64,000 bases of DNA from assembly GCF_900188295.1 (NCBI RefSeq), contig NZ_FZNM01000009.1, forward strand, positions 62,001-126,000, given 5' to 3'. The translations under genes and the position numbers were made by a program. Below the pieces are notes generated by a model. That model was not told the DNA's origin and searched no databases. It saw only the letters and a list, made by a program, of their open reading frames with translations. Origin of the DNA: Paracoccus sediminis. Lineage in GTDB: Bacteria; Pseudomonadota; Alphaproteobacteria; Rhodobacterales; Rhodobacteraceae. The number at the start of each line of letters is the position of its first letter. Positions within the stretch are counted from its first letter, which is position 1. Positions 1 to 10,418 of this stretch are shown here, in pieces.

Positions 1-563
1 GCCTGCGTCAGGTCGATGGCGTCCAGCGACACGAAGATGGTTCGACGGTCCAGCACGACGACGGCACCGCGTTCCTGCATCATCTCGCCCATCAGCGGCA
101 AAGCTGCGCGATAGAAAGCGGCACGATCAGCCTCGGCCCAGGCGTTCAGACCCTGGACCACCTGCGCGCGTTCCCGCCGGACCTCGGTCGCACGGGTGTC
201 AAAGGCTTCGGCAAGGCGCCGGAACTCGGCCGGATCCAACGTGCCGCGCTGTTCGGTCAAGGTCGCCTCCTCGGCCGACAGTTGGGCGGCCAGACGTTCG
301 TTTTCGGCGGCGATCCTGCCCCCGGTTTCGTCCAGGACACGCTGCGCGCGCTTGCCCCAATCGGATTCGGCGAACAGCAGATCCTGGTCCACCGTCAGCA
401 GGGGCGCCGTCGCCATCGGCTTGGCGTCCTTTGGGGATTCAATGGTCCGCGACGGCAGCGCGGGCGGCGCCTGCGCGCCTGCGCTGCCCGGCATGTCCTG
501 CGCCGTCGCCCCGCCAGCCGTGGCCAGCATCACGATCGCAGCCAGCCCCCGAACCGCCGCCAT
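1..563 (-). CDS. Skp/OmpH-like periplasmic chaperone (3' end outside window)
   Basis: The reading frame starts at ATG 563, overlaps the bamA stop codon (ATGA), and runs off the left edge after about 187 codons. It begins with a signal peptide (hydrophobic stretch near residues 5-17, Ala-Gln cleavage region near 21). The rest is a charged, Ala/Glu/Arg-rich helical region containing AENERLAAQLSAEEATLTEQ, typical of the Skp/OmpH tentacle coiled coil. Skp carries unfolded outer-membrane proteins across the periplasm to BamA. Its position directly after bamA in the same transcript is the usual arrangement, and lpx/fab genes commonly follow. The C-terminus is not visible. Confidence 0.85.
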   Translation of the reverse strand, partial: MAAVRGLAAIVMLATAGGATAQDMPGSAGAQAPPALPSRTIESPKDAKPMATAPLLTVDQDLLFAESDWGKRAQRVLDETGGRIAAENERLAAQLSAEEATLTEQRGTLDPAEFRRLAEAFDTRATEVRRERAQVVQGLNAWAEADRAAFYRAALPLMGEMMQERGAVVVLDRRTIFVSLDAIDLTQ

Positions 564-2863
564 CAAAACCGGGTCGAGATGGTCAGATCGAAGTTCTGCT
601 CCTCGTCATAATCCTCTTGCTGGATCGCCTTTGAAAAATTGAACCGCAGCGGCCCGATGGGCGTCGTCCAGAAGACCGAGGCACCGACCGACGCGCGAAT
701 GCTCATCGAATCATCCACCGCGACCCCGCCAGTGCCAACCGTATCGTCCAAGCCCCAGATCGATCCGACATCCGCGAACAGACCGCCGGAAATGCCGTAT
801 TCCTCGGGCAGGCCGACGGGGAACTGCGCTTCGGTGCGGACCACCCAGAAATAGTTGCCCCCCAGGCCATCCTCGTTGTCCGCCGCCAGGTCGCGTGGTC
901 CGATGCCGTTCGGTTCGAAACCGCGTATCCGGGTGCCGTTCCGATAGCGGTCCAGGATCCAGGTCGAATAATCGTCAAACGAGTAGATCGCCCCCGCCTC
1001 GAATTCCGCGCGCAGGGTCACTTCCTCGCGCCAGGCATTGCTTTCGACCCCGGCCAGGGCGCTTGTGGTCACGCTTTTCGTGTCGCCGCCTATGCCTGCG
1101 AAATCCTGCGAGAAACGCAGCTTGTAGCTGGTCAGCGGATCCAGCCCGGTGATGCGGGTGTCCCAGAGATAACTGTAGCCAAGGGCCGACGTGACGCGCT
1201 GCCCTTCCTCGGCCTGCAACAGTGCCGAGCTTTCGTCCTCGACCCCGCCCAGGGTGTCCTTGGACAGACGATAGCGCAGTTCCAGCCGCCCGTTCTGCGA
1301 GATCGGGAATTCGATCGAGGGCCGCACCCCGACCGAGCGGGTGTTGTAATCGGAATTCAGGCTTTCGGTGACGTTGTAATAGGTGTTGAACCCAAAGCGC
1401 AGGTCGCGGCCCAGGAAATACGGTTCGATGAAGGTCAGGGACGACGATTGGTCGCCATCGGCGGTCGACAGCGACACGCCGACCGTCTGGCCGCGACCCA
1501 GAAAGTTGTTTTCCTGCAACGAGGCGTTCAGGCCCACGCCGGACGACACGCCATAGGACGCGCCGAAGGACAGCGATCCGGTCGGCTGTTCTTCCACGTT
1601 CACATCGACGATCACCTGTTCCTGGCTGCTGCCGGGGCGGCTTTCGACCTGCGCATCGCTGAAATAGCCAAGCGCGCGGATGCGTTCGGCCGCGTTGCGG
1701 ATTTCGCGCGGATTGAAGGGATCGCCCTCGACCGTATTGAATTGGCGGCGGATCACCTGGTCCAGGGTGGTGGTGTTTCCCTCGATGTCGATGCGTTCGA
1801 CAAAGACGCGCGGGCCGCGCGTGATGGCAAAGGTCAGGTCCAGCGTCTGGGTCTGCGGGTTGCGGGTCACGCGGGGATCGATGTTGACAAAGTTCAACCC
1901 CTGCTGGATCGCCACCGTCTCCATCCGGCGGATGGTATTGTCGATGGCGGCGGGGTTGTAGACATCGCCCTGTCCCACGCGGTTCTGCGCCGCAAAGGCC
2001 CCGGCATCGACGCCCGGAATCTCGGACACCGTGTTGACCTGGGCGAAACGGTAACGCGGGCCTTCCTGGATGTTGAAGGTGATGTAGAAGGCGTCGCGTT
2101 CGCGCGCCAGTTCGGGCGCCACCGCCTGCACCCGGAAATCGGCATAGCCGCGCGAGCGGTAGAAATCGGTCAGCAGCTGTTCGTCCAGTTGCAGCCGTTC
2201 GGGGGCAAAGGTGTCCCGGCGGATAAAGGTGCGCAGGATGCCCGCCTGCTTGGTGTCCAGCACGTTGCGAAGCCGGCGGTCGCTGAACGCGCGGTTGCCG
2301 GTGAATCCGATGCGCTCGATTTCGGTGACGTTGCCTTCGCGCACTTCGAACACCAGATCGACGCGGTTGTCGCTGCGCCGGATGATGCGCGGATCGACGC
2401 GGGCGGCCAGACGGCCTTGCGCGGCATAGGCCTGGGCGATGTTGTTCGCATCCTGCAAGGCCTGGCTGGGCTGATAGACGCGGCGCGACTGGCTTTGCAC
2501 GACCTGGGCCAGTTGGTCGTCCTTGATGCGGCGGTTGCCTTCGAAGCTGATCTGGTTGATCGTCGGGTATTCGCTGACCCGGATCACAAGAACGCCGCCC
2601 TGGGGCAGGATTTCGACCGTTTCGAACAGGCCCGAATTTTGCAGCCGTTGCAGCGCATCGTTCAATTCGCCCGCCGACACGTCCTGCCCGCGCGCGATAT
2701 TGGCATAGGACAGCACCGTCGCGGGTTCGACCCGCTGCGCGCCTTCGATGCGCACGTCGTTGAAAACGGCCGCCGCCCCCGCGCCGGGGATCAGGACCGC
2801 CGGTGCCGCAATCGCCAAGGCCGTCACAAGCGCAACCGCGCCCTTGCCCAGTTTCCGTGTCAT
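563..2863 (-). CDS. bamA: BamA, outer membrane protein assembly factor
   Basis: A 766-residue Omp85-family protein, the core of the BAM complex that folds beta-barrels into the outer membrane. The signal peptide covers about residues 1-31. Repeated POTRA domains fill residues 33 to about 420 (FNDVRIEGAQRV, ISFEGNRRIKDDQL, IGFTGNRAFSDRRL, VERIDIEGNTTT). A C-terminal barrel ends in the expected terminal Phe (TISTRF). The length is normal for the family. A GAGGGG ribosome site lies just upstream of the ATG. It sits between rseP and the skp-like gene in a minus-strand operon. A 6-bp hairpin (2890-2906) lies in the 101-nt gap to rseP. Confidence 0.97.
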   Translation of the reverse strand: MTRKLGKGAVALVTALAIAAPAVLIPGAGAAAVFNDVRIEGAQRVEPATVLSYANIARGQDVSAGELNDALQRLQNSGLFETVEILPQGGVLVIRVSEYPTINQISFEGNRRIKDDQLAQVVQSQSRRVYQPSQALQDANNIAQAYAAQGRLAARVDPRIIRRSDNRVDLVFEVREGNVTEIERIGFTGNRAFSDRRLRNVLDTKQAGILRTFIRRDTFAPERLQLDEQLLTDFYRSRGYADFRVQAVAPELARERDAFYITFNIQEGPRYRFAQVNTVSEIPGVDAGAFAAQNRVGQGDVYNPAAIDNTIRRMETVAIQQGLNFVNIDPRVTRNPQTQTLDLTFAITRGPRVFVERIDIEGNTTTLDQVIRRQFNTVEGDPFNPREIRNAAERIRALGYFSDAQVESRPGSSQEQVIVDVNVEEQPTGSLSFGASYGVSSGVGLNASLQENNFLGRGQTVGVSLSTADGDQSSSLTFIEPYFLGRDLRFGFNTYYNVTESLNSDYNTRSVGVRPSIEFPISQNGRLELRYRLSKDTLGGVEDESSALLQAEEGQRVTSALGYSYLWDTRITGLDPLTSYKLRFSQDFAGIGGDTKSVTTSALAGVESNAWREEVTLRAEFEAGAIYSFDDYSTWILDRYRNGTRIRGFEPNGIGPRDLAADNEDGLGGNYFWVVRTEAQFPVGLPEEYGISGGLFADVGSIWGLDDTVGTGGVAVDDSMSIRASVGASVFWTTPIGPLRFNFSKAIQQEDYDEEQNFDLTISTRF

Positions 2864-2964
2864 TGCCGCCCCTCTTATCCAGCCTGCATGGCGCCCTTCC
2901 GGCGCCTTCTTTTCTGTAATTCTCTAGCCCCAACCGGGACTGCCTGTCAAAACCGCATCATGGC

Positions 2965-4296
2965 CTAGGGGCAGAAAAGATCGTTGGTGAGCCCGAAAAT
3001 CATCAGCGACAGGACCGCCGCCATGCCGATCCCGGTCAACAGGCTCAGCGCCCGGTCGGACGGCGGGCGGCCGATCACGGCCTCATAGGTGTAAAACATC
3101 AGGTGCCCGCCATCCAGAACCGGGATCGGCAGCAGATTCAGGAACCCGATGGCCGCCGACAGGACCGCGATCCACCACAGGAAATTGCCGCCCCCCGCAC
3201 TGGCCGCCTGGCCGGTGCTTTCGGCAATGCTGATGGCGCCGCCCAGATTGCAGCTGTCGATCTGGCCCGAGATCATGGCCCACATCCCCGACAGGGACGA
3301 CGCCACGATTCCCCAGGTCTGCGCAACCCCCAGCCACAACGATTCCAGCGGCCCGGCTTGCCGGGTGGCGGGCGCGAAGAAACTTTCGCCGCCAGTCACG
3401 CCGATCAGCCAGCGGCGTTCGTATCCGCCTCCCTCTGCCGGCAGATCCTGCATCTTGGGGACCAGCGTGTAATCCGCCACGCCCTCGCCCGGACGCCAGA
3501 CTTGCAGGGTCAGGGGCTTGCCGTCTGCCGCCTCGACTGCCTGGCGCATCTGGGCAAAGCGGCTGATGGGTTGGGCGTCGATGGCCAGAACCACGTCGCC
3601 CGCGCGCAATCCGGCATCGGCGGCAGCCCCGCGCGGTGCGACCCCGCTGATCCGGGCAGGCATTGGATCGGGACCGCGCACGGTCAGTTCGGCGCCATCG
3701 CGTCGGACGCGCCAGTTCTGATGGTCGGCCACGGGCAGGGTTTCGGCGATCCGGCCGATGTCGCGCCAGGATTCCACCGGCGTATCGCCAAGAGCGACGA
3801 TCCGGTCGCCGGGCCGCAAATCGTTGACGACCCCTGAAGGCGCCTCGGCGATGACGCCGACCCGCGGTTCTTCGGTCGGCAGGCCGCCGAACAGCGCGAA
3901 GCCGCCAAAGATCAGGATCGACAGCACGAAATTGAACACCGGCCCGGCCAGCAGCGTCGCGAACCGCGCCCACAGCGGCGCCCCGGTCAGCGTCTGGCGG
4001 TGCAGCGCCGGGTCCACCGCCCGGCCCGGCCCGGCGCTGGCGGCATTGGCATCGCCCAGAAAGCGCACATAGCCGCCCAGAGGGATCGCTGCCACCTGCC
4101 ATAAGGTGCCCCGGCGGTCGCGACACGAGACGAGCCGGGGTCCGAACCCGACCGAAAACACCTCGGCCCGGATGCCCGAAAGCTTGCCGATATAGTAATG
4201 GCCGAATTCATGGACGGTGACGATCACCGCCAAGGCCACGACGAACGTCGCCATGGTCCACAGCGTGCCGCCGAATTGCGGGATCAGGTCGGTCAT
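2965..4296 (-). CDS. rseP: RseP, site-2 intramembrane zinc metalloprotease
   Basis: A 443-residue M50 protease. The zinc site HEFGH is at residues 29-33 inside the first membrane helix, and the second motif NLLPIPVLDGGHL lies near the C-terminus. A periplasmic region with PDZ-like segments (APRGAAADAGLRAGDVVLAID) lies between them. RseP performs the second cleavage of anti-sigma factors and removes signal-peptide remnants. It overlaps dxr by 4 nt and precedes bamA, so envelope stress control and BAM are co-transcribed. No anti-sigma factor substrate gene lies nearby. Confidence 0.96.
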   Translation of the reverse strand: MTDLIPQFGGTLWTMATFVVALAVIVTVHEFGHYYIGKLSGIRAEVFSVGFGPRLVSCRDRRGTLWQVAAIPLGGYVRFLGDANAASAGPGRAVDPALHRQTLTGAPLWARFATLLAGPVFNFVLSILIFGGFALFGGLPTEEPRVGVIAEAPSGVVNDLRPGDRIVALGDTPVESWRDIGRIAETLPVADHQNWRVRRDGAELTVRGPDPMPARISGVAPRGAAADAGLRAGDVVLAIDAQPISRFAQMRQAVEAADGKPLTLQVWRPGEGVADYTLVPKMQDLPAEGGGYERRWLIGVTGGESFFAPATRQAGPLESLWLGVAQTWGIVASSLSGMWAMISGQIDSCNLGGAISIAESTGQAASAGGGNFLWWIAVLSAAIGFLNLLPIPVLDGGHLMFYTYEAVIGRPPSDRALSLLTGIGMAAVLSLMIFGLTNDLFCP

Positions 4297-5450
4297 GCGG
4301 CGGCTTTCTTGCGTGCTTCGCGGTCCCAGTGCAGAACCGTGTCCAGGTCCGGGGGATTATCACCGAAACCCGCCTGGCCCGACAGGGCCTGCAAGGTCAT
4401 TTCCACGCGAGCCGCCATCTGCATGAAGCCGATCCGGCCTGCGATGAAATCGTCAAGCGCCTGTTCCTTGGCCGCATTGAACACCGCGCCCGCCATACCC
4501 CCCGCCGCCAGCACCTCTCGGGCAAGACGAAGGGCGGGCCAGCGGTTTTCATCCGGAGCACGAAAGGTCAGGCTGCCCAGGGTCGCCAGATCCAGCGGCG
4601 CCACGGGCAGCGGCGCGCGGTCCGGCCAATGCAGCGCGAATCCTATGGCATGGCGCATGTCGGGCGCGCCCAGATGGGCGATGGTGCCGCCATCGATATG
4701 GCTCACCATGGCGTGAACGATGGATTCGGGATGGACCAGTACCTTGATCTGATCGGATCGGAGGCCGAAGAACTCCTTTGCCTCGATGACTTCCATCGCC
4801 TTGTTGAACATGCTGGCGCTGTCGATGGTGATCCGCTGGCCCATTGCCCAGTTGGGATGGGTGGAGGCTTCGGCCACGGTGGCCACCGCCAGCCGCTCCA
4901 GGGGCCAATCCCGGAACGCGCCGCCGGATGCGGTAATGGTCACATCCTTGACGGTTTCCAGGTTGTCATTGCCAAGAGACTGAAAAATTGCGGAATGTTC
5001 CGAATCGACCGGCAGGATCGTCGCGCCGCTGGCCTTGGCCGCGCCATGCAGCAACGGCCCCGCGCAAACCAGCGACTCCTTGTTGGCGAGGGCCAGCACC
5101 CCCCCTTGAGCCAGCGTCGTCAGTCCCGGCGCCAGTCCGGCAGCACCGACGATGGCGGAGAGAACCCAGTCGGCAGGCCGCTCTGCCGCCTCGATCAGGG
5201 CCAACGGTCCCGCCGCGGACTGAACGCCGCTGCCTGCCAAGGCCGCGCGCAGGTCGCCCAGCAGTTCGGGATGCGCCGTCACCGCAATTTCGGCTTGCAG
5301 GTCGCGGGCCATCTGCGCCAGCCGCGCAATGTTGCGCCCGCCCGTCAGCGCGACGGTGCGATAGACCGCGGGGCCGCCTGCCCGGCGGATCAGATCGACG
5401 CCGTTCACCCCGACCGACCCGGTGGCCCCAAAGATCGAAATACGCCGCAT
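4293..5450 (-). CDS. dxr: 1-deoxy-D-xylulose 5-phosphate reductoisomerase
   Basis: A 385-residue enzyme of the MEP isoprenoid pathway, converting DXP to MEP with NADPH. The nucleotide-binding motif GATGSVG is at residues 8-14. The NKESLV segment and the metal/substrate segment VDSEHSAIFQ are present, as is the catalytic-loop region NPNW-type sequence HPNWAMG. The length is normal. It lies 3 nt downstream of cdsA and overlaps rseP, within the pyrH-to-skp operon. It supplies precursors used by the nearby uppS product. Confidence 0.97.
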   Translation of the reverse strand: MRRISIFGATGSVGVNGVDLIRRAGGPAVYRTVALTGGRNIARLAQMARDLQAEIAVTAHPELLGDLRAALAGSGVQSAAGPLALIEAAERPADWVLSAIVGAAGLAPGLTTLAQGGVLALANKESLVCAGPLLHGAAKASGATILPVDSEHSAIFQSLGNDNLETVKDVTITASGGAFRDWPLERLAVATVAEASTHPNWAMGQRITIDSASMFNKAMEVIEAKEFFGLRSDQIKVLVHPESIVHAMVSHIDGGTIAHLGAPDMRHAIGFALHWPDRAPLPVAPLDLATLGSLTFRAPDENRWPALRLAREVLAAGGMAGAVFNAAKEQALDDFIAGRIGFMQMAARVEMTLQALSGQAGFGDNPPDLDTVLHWDREARKKAAA

Positions 5451-5453
5451 GGG

Positions 5454-6299
5454 TCAGTGCACCACCGGCAGCGCCGTCAGAAGCCCGATCAGCATCGCGG
5501 CCAGAACGGCCCCCGTCACAGCATCGAAACGGTCCATGAACCCGCCATGGCCGGGGATCAGGTTCGAGCTGTCCTTGACCCCCGCCCGGCGTTTCAGCCA
5601 GCTTTCGGCAATGTCGCCCATCTGCCCGGCAAGGCAGACCAGCGGCGAACTCCAGACCAGCGATCCGTCCGCCCGTCCCATCCACCACAGGACCAATCCC
5701 AGAAGAAACGCGCCGATCCAGCCCGCCACGGTGCCGGACCAGGTCTTCTTGGGGCTGAGCGAGGGCCAGAACTTTGGCCCGCCAAGGATGCGGCCAAAGA
5801 AATATCCCGCCGTGTCGGACACGATGACAATGCCCATCAGCCACAATACGAAATTCAGGCCATACGCCTCGCGGAACCCGACCAGCCCATAGGCGACCAG
5901 CATGATCGCCAGACCAAAGATCGCATAGGTCCAGCGGTCGCGCGTCGCCGCGCCGGGGATGCCCGCGACCAGGGGAAACATCAGCGCCAGGATCGCCAGC
6001 GGATGACCGAACATCGTGGCCACGACTTGCGACATGAAGGCGATGATCGCCAGCGCAAAGGGTCGCCATGCGCCAAAGATGCCGGGATGCAGGCGCGGAT
6101 TGCGCCAGCCCGTCATCGCCGCCAGTTCCCAGAACGTCACGGCCGAGATCAGGGCCATCGCCAGCCGCAGCCAGATCCCGGTGGCGACCGCCAGCATCAC
6201 GCCGATCCCCAGCAGCACCAGGGTCGAGGCGACCCGGCGCGACAGATCGGCCCATCGGCCGGGCGGAGGCTTGAGCGCCTTGGCGCGCGCCCTGCTCAT
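5454..6299 (-). CDS. cdsA: Phosphatidate cytidylyltransferase
   Basis: A 281-residue polytopic inner-membrane enzyme that makes CDP-diacylglycerol from phosphatidate and CTP. It carries the C-terminal CdsA signature: SDTAGYFFGRILGGPKF, then SPKKTWSGTVAG. Several hydrophobic helices precede this. The length is normal. It overlaps uppS by 4 nt and is followed after 3 nt by dxr. Confidence 0.96.
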   Translation of the reverse strand: MSRARAKALKPPPGRWADLSRRVASTLVLLGIGVMLAVATGIWLRLAMALISAVTFWELAAMTGWRNPRLHPGIFGAWRPFALAIIAFMSQVVATMFGHPLAILALMFPLVAGIPGAATRDRWTYAIFGLAIMLVAYGLVGFREAYGLNFVLWLMGIVIVSDTAGYFFGRILGGPKFWPSLSPKKTWSGTVAGWIGAFLLGLVLWWMGRADGSLVWSSPLVCLAGQMGDIAESWLKRRAGVKDSSNLIPGHGGFMDRFDAVTGAVLAAMLIGLLTALPVVH

Positions 6300-7030
6300 A
6301 CGCCCCCGAACCGCCGTTCACGCAGTCCAAAGCGGTCCAGGATTTGAGCTAGATGGTCGGGGGTGAAGTCGGGCCACAAGGTCGGCGTGAATTCGTATTC
6401 CGCGTACGCCGCCTGCCAGGGCAGGAAATTCGAGATGCGTGTTTCGCCCGAGGTGCGGATCACCAGATCGGGATCGGGATGGCCCGCCGTATCCAGGCAG
6501 GCCGTCAGGTCCGCTTCGGTCGGCTGAGAGATTTCGCCGCGCACGATCTTTTGCGCCAGCCGGGCCGAGGCGCGGGTCAGTTCGTCCCGCCCGCCGTAAT
6601 TGATCGCCACCGTCAGGTTCAGCCGGGTATTGCCCGCGGTCCGCGCCTCGATCGACGACATCAGGGCGCGCAGCTTGTCGTCCAGCCGGTCGCGCCCGCC
6701 GATGAAACGCAGGCGCACGCCCTCGGCGGCCATGCCCTCGGCCTCGTACTGGATGTAACGGCGGAAGATCTTCATCAGACCCAGGACTTCCTCGGTCGTG
6801 CGCTTCCAGTTCTCGGTGGAAAAGGCATAGATGGTCAGCCAGTTCACGCCCAGATCCGGGCAGGCGCGGACGATCTGCTTGACCCGTTCGGCCCCCCGGC
6901 GGTGGCCCACCAGACGGGGCCAGCCCCGATCGGCCGCCCAGCGGCCGTTGCCATCCATGATGATCGCGACATGCCGGGGCCGCTGATCGACCCCGCCCGA
7001 AGTCAGCAGCGGTGCGGTTTCAGCGGCCAT
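6296..7030 (-). CDS. uppS: Undecaprenyl diphosphate synthase (cis-prenyltransferase)
   Basis: A 244-residue cytosolic enzyme that elongates farnesyl-PP to undecaprenyl-PP, the carrier lipid for cell-wall synthesis. The motif IIMDGNGRWA includes the catalytic Asp, followed by GHRRGAERV and YAFSTENWKR. The C-terminal RTSGETRISNFLPWQAAYAE segment is the family's substrate-binding signature. It sits between frr and cdsA in the same operon. Confidence 0.97.
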   Translation of the reverse strand: MAAETAPLLTSGGVDQRPRHVAIIMDGNGRWAADRGWPRLVGHRRGAERVKQIVRACPDLGVNWLTIYAFSTENWKRTTEEVLGLMKIFRRYIQYEAEGMAAEGVRLRFIGGRDRLDDKLRALMSSIEARTAGNTRLNLTVAINYGGRDELTRASARLAQKIVRGEISQPTEADLTACLDTAGHPDPDLVIRTSGETRISNFLPWQAAYAEYEFTPTLWPDFTPDHLAQILDRFGLRERRFGGV

Positions 7031-7039
7031 GTCGTTCCC

Positions 7040-7603
7040 TCAGACCTGCATGATTTCGGCTTGCTTGCCTTCAAGCGCCTGATCGACATGGGCAATCATC
7101 TTGTCGGTCAATTCCTGCACGGCGGTTTCCCAAAACTTCTGGTCGTCCTCGGGCATTCCGTTTGTCTTGCCCTTCTTGATCTGATCCATGCCGTCGCGGC
7201 GCACGTTGCGGATCGCGACGCGCGCGCTCTCGGCATACTGGGCGGCAACCTTGGTCAGTTCGCGGCGGCGTTCCTCGTTCAATTCGGGGATCGGCAGCAT
7301 GATGATCGTGCCGTTCAACTGCGGGTTGATACCCAGGCCGGATTCCCGGATGGCTTTTTCCACCTTGCCGACCATGGCCTTGTCCCAGACGTTGATCGTG
7401 ACCATGCGCGGTTCGGGGACGTTGACCGTGCCCAGCTGGTTGATCGGCGTCATCTGTCCATAAGCCTCGACCTGCACGGGTTCCACCATGGACGCCGAGG
7501 CGCGGCCGGTCCGCAGGCTGCCGAATTCGTGGCGGAGACTTTCCATCGCGCCCTTCATCCGCCGTTCCAGATCGTCGATGTCGATTTCGATGTCCTCTGC
7601 CAT
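7040..7603 (-). CDS. frr: Ribosome recycling factor
   Basis: A 187-residue protein from the ATG at 7603 ([10 protein letters not shown]), matching the usual RRF length; upstream in-frame codons exist but would add an atypical leader. It splits post-termination ribosomes together with EF-G. Conserved segments include [10 protein letters not shown] and [13 protein letters not shown]. It lies 9 nt before uppS and 120 nt after pyrH, the usual pyrH-frr order. Confidence 0.96.
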   Translation of the reverse strand: MAEDIEIDIDDLERRMKGAMESLRHEFGSLRTGRASASMVEPVQVEAYGQMTPINQLGTVNVPEPRMVTINVWDKAMVGKVEKAIRESGLGINPQLNGTIIMLPIPELNEERRRELTKVAAQYAESARVAIRNVRRDGMDQIKKGKTNGMPEDDQKFWETAVQELTDKMIAHVDQALEGKQAEIMQV

Positions 7604-7723
7604 GCCGGACTGCCTTTGCCTTTGAATTTTGTCTGCTTGTAACTGCATTGCGCAGGCTTGGCAAAGTCTTTGCCCCGCCCATGCGCAAGCGTCTGCCGGT
7701 CGTCCGTCCGCTGCCGCCGGGGG

Positions 7724-8458
7724 CTAGTTGTGGACCCGCGTATAGGTGCCACGGCCTTCGAGGATACCGCGGAACCCGCCCGGCTCGTCCAACGAAAAGA
7801 CGATGATCGGCAGGCGGTTGTCGCGGGCCAGCGCAATCGCCGACGCATCCATCACGCCCAGATGCTTTTGCAGCACCTCGTCATAGCTGACTTCGCCGTA
7901 ACGTTTGGCATCGGCGTGCTTTTTCGGATCCCTGTCATAGACGCCATCGACCTTCGTGCCCTTGAAGATCGCCTCGCAGTTCATCTCGTTCGCGCGCAGG
8001 GTGGCGGCCGTGTCGGTGGTGAAATACGGGTTTCCCGTGCCTGCGGCAAAGATCACGATGCGCTTCTTTTCCAGATGCCGGATGGCGCGGCGGCGGATGT
8101 AGGGTTCGCACACCTCGTCCATGCGGATGGCGCTGATGACGCGGCAATGCAGGCCCTTTGCCTCCAGCGCCGACTGCATGGCCAGGGCGTTCATCACGGT
8201 GGCCAGCATGCCCATGTAATCGGCGGTTGTCCGTTCCATTCCCTGCGCGCTGCCTTGCAGGCCCCGGAAGATGTTGCCGCCGCCGATCACCATGCAGACC
8301 TCGACGCCCATCGCCTGGACCGATTCGACCTCGTTGGCAATGCGCGCGACGGTCGGGGGATGCAGGCCATAGCCCTGATCGCCCATCAGCGCCTCGCCCG
8401 AGATCTTCAGCATCACCCTGCCGTATTGCGCGGGCGCCGCGCCCCCAAGATCGGTCAT
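7724..8458 (-). CDS. pyrH: UMP kinase
   Basis: A 244-residue amino-acid-kinase-fold enzyme that phosphorylates UMP to UDP. Conserved motifs are [10 protein letters not shown] near the N-terminus, [10 protein letters not shown], and [15 protein letters not shown]. It is the first gene of the minus-strand operon. The promoter is presumably in the 93-nt gap to the divergent miaA, but I did not find a clear sigma70 match there. Confidence 0.97.
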   Translation of the reverse strand: MTDLGGAAPAQYGRVMLKISGEALMGDQGYGLHPPTVARIANEVESVQAMGVEVCMVIGGGNIFRGLQGSAQGMERTTADYMGMLATVMNALAMQSALEAKGLHCRVISAIRMDEVCEPYIRRRAIRHLEKKRIVIFAAGTGNPYFTTDTAATLRANEMNCEAIFKGTKVDGVYDRDPKKHADAKRYGEVSYDEVLQKHLGVMDASAIALARDNRLPIIVFSLDEPGGFRGILEGRGTYTRVHN

Positions 8459-8551
8459 GTCGATTCCTTCGTATCAGCGCCGGTCGCTTTCATCGCCGCG
8501 CAAAATGTCGCAAAAGGCGGCGGTGTTCAACCGCCCGAAAGCCGCCCTTCC

Positions 8552-9466
8552 GTGACCTGCCTGAATCGGATCGATCCCGCGCGCCACCTGCTGATCGCCG
8601 GTCCGACGGCCAGCGGCAAATCGGCGCTGGCGCTGGCCGTCGCCCGCGCGCAGGGCGGATTGATCGTGAACGCCGATGCGCTGCAAGTCTGGTCCTGCTG
8701 GCGGGTGCTGACCGCCCGTCCGTCGCCCGAAGACGAGGCGTCGGCGCCCCATGCGCTTTACGGCCATGTCGCCCCCGGCGTGGTCTACTCTGTCGGCGAC
8801 TGGCTGCGCGACGTGGCCGGGCTGATGAACCGGCGGCTGATCGTGGTGGGCGGGACCGGATTGTATCTGACGGCGCTGACGCAGGGACTGGCCTATGTGC
8901 CACAGACCCCGCCCGACATCCGGGCGGCGGGCGATGCCCGACTGGCCGAAGGCGACGGCCTTGCCCGGATGGCGGCCGATCTTGACGCCGCTACCCGCGC
9001 CCGCATCGACACGCGCAATCCGGCCCGTGTCCAGCGCGCGTGGGAGGTTCTGACAACCACAGGGCGCGGGCTGGCCGAATGGCAGGCCGACACCCCCCCT
9101 CCGCTGATCGGGCCGGACGACGCCCAACGCATCGTCCTCACCGCCGACCGCGACTGGCTGGCCGACCGGATCGCCCGACGCTTTCATCGGATGAGGCAGC
9201 ACGGCGCCTTGGACGAGGTCCGCGCGATGATGCCCGTCTGGGATCCGGCGCAGCAATGGACCCGTGCCATCGGCGCCCCCGATCTGATGGCGCATCTGAA
9301 GCAAGAGATCGACCTGCCCACCGCGACCGAACGGGCCATCATCGCGACGCGCCAATACGCCAAGTCGCAGCGAGCCTGGTTCCGGGGGCGGATGAAGGAT
9401 TGGCACAGGGTGGCAGCGGATTCGGAAATATCCGTAAAGATTGATCGAACCGGAAATTCGGATTGA
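8552..9466 (+). CDS. miaA: tRNA dimethylallyltransferase
   Basis: It adds dimethylallyl to A37 of tRNAs that read UNN codons. The P-loop [15 protein letters not shown] lies near residues 15-29 and is followed by a DALQVW segment (DSMQVY in the family). VGGTGLYL and the C-terminal [13 protein letters not shown] are also conserved. I start it at GTG 8552, which gives 304 residues; the open frame further upstream is only pyrH read in antisense. It is transcribed divergently from pyrH, and its 3' end lies just before a regulator gene. Confidence 0.93.
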   Translation: MTCLNRIDPARHLLIAGPTASGKSALALAVARAQGGLIVNADALQVWSCWRVLTARPSPEDEASAPHALYGHVAPGVVYSVGDWLRDVAGLMNRRLIVVGGTGLYLTALTQGLAYVPQTPPDIRAAGDARLAEGDGLARMAADLDAATRARIDTRNPARVQRAWEVLTTTGRGLAEWQADTPPPLIGPDDAQRIVLTADRDWLADRIARRFHRMRQHGALDEVRAMMPVWDPAQQWTRAIGAPDLMAHLKQEIDLPTATERAIIATRQYAKSQRAWFRGRMKDWHRVAADSEISVKIDRTGNSD

Positions 9467-9521
9467 GCCAAAAGCCTTTATCGGCAATAATCCGCTTATT
9501 GATCTTTTGTATCAGCGGATC

Positions 9522-10418
9522 ATGTCGATGTTCCAATATCCACGACATCCAGACGGCTTTCCGGTCAAGCCGGACCCCCTGCGCCTTGGACGCCACACCT
9601 CGCAGACCCGGCAGGCACGGCGGTCCATCGCGGATGAGAACGCCGTTCGCCTGCTGCCCGTTCATGCCTTTACGTGGGGCAGCCGGGCTGTGCCGCAGCA
9701 ACCGCGAACCCGTCCCGACCATGTGCTGATCTGGGTGACGAACGGCAGGGTGCGGCTGGACTTTCCACGCGCCTCCCTGTGGCTGATCGCCGGCGACCTG
9801 CGTCACATCCCGGCGGGCACGGCGTTTTCAGCCCTTGCGGACAACGGGGCGCAAGGCCTTGCAGTCCTGATCCCGGCGCGGCTTGCCTACGGGGCGACGC
9901 CGCCCTTGCCCGAACGTGGATTGGCCACGCATGTCGGGAACAATGCCCCGCAAATGGAAGCGACGCTTCACCAGCTTGCCGTCGAAGGGCCAAATCCCGA
10001 CCCGGCCATGACCGCCTGCCTGGTCAATCTGCTGTCGCTGCGGCTGCGCCAGCTTGCCCCGGCTCGTTCCGACGATGCGCCCCAGGCGATGGCGTCCGAC
10101 CAACCGTTGCTTGACCGTTTCCTCGCCCTTGCCCGCCAAGGGCTTGGCGAATATCGGTCCGTGGCCGAACTGGCTGCCGAACTGGGCTGCACGACCTTGA
10201 CACTGGATCAGGCCTGCCGTCAGGCTCATAGCAAGCGCGCGGTCGATCTGATCCACGATCTGCAACTGGATTGCGCCAAGGATCTGCTGCGGAATACCGA
10301 ACGACCGATCCACAACATTGCCTGCCGGCTTGGCTATTCCAGCCATGCCCATTTCAACCGCGCCTTTGCCGCTGCGACAGGACGCTCACCCCAGGCCTTT
10401 CGCGCTCAGCCCGGCTGA
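9522..10418 (+). CDS. AraC-family transcriptional regulator
   Basis: About 298 residues from ATG 9522 (ATG 9528 is equally possible). The C-terminal 100 residues form the AraC double helix-turn-helix: [22 protein letters not shown] followed by [32 protein letters not shown]. The N-terminal region has cupin-like hydrophobic strands ([16 protein letters not shown]) that may bind an effector. No target operon is adjacent, since miaA is upstream and rlmE is convergent, so the ligand is unknown. Its 3' end overlaps that of rlmE by 13 nt. Confidence 0.85.
   Translation: MSMFQYPRHPDGFPVKPDPLRLGRHTSQTRQARRSIADENAVRLLPVHAFTWGSRAVPQQPRTRPDHVLIWVTNGRVRLDFPRASLWLIAGDLRHIPAGTAFSALADNGAQGLAVLIPARLAYGATPPLPERGLATHVGNNAPQMEATLHQLAVEGPNPDPAMTACLVNLLSLRLRQLAPARSDDAPQAMASDQPLLDRFLALARQGLGEYRSVAELAAELGCTTLTLDQACRQAHSKRAVDLIHDLQLDCAKDLLRNTERPIHNIACRLGYSSHAHFNRAFAAATGRSPQAFRAQPG

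Noticed and set aside
2890..2906. Terminator between rseP and bamA
   Set aside because: The 6-bp hairpin has its T-rich side on the plus strand, whereas both genes are read from the minus strand, so it cannot terminate rseP transcription in the usual way.
4329..6347. 672-codon plus-strand frame opposite dxr and cdsA
   Set aside because: Low-complexity Arg/Gly/Pro composition and complete overlap with conserved genes on the other strand; a high-GC shadow.
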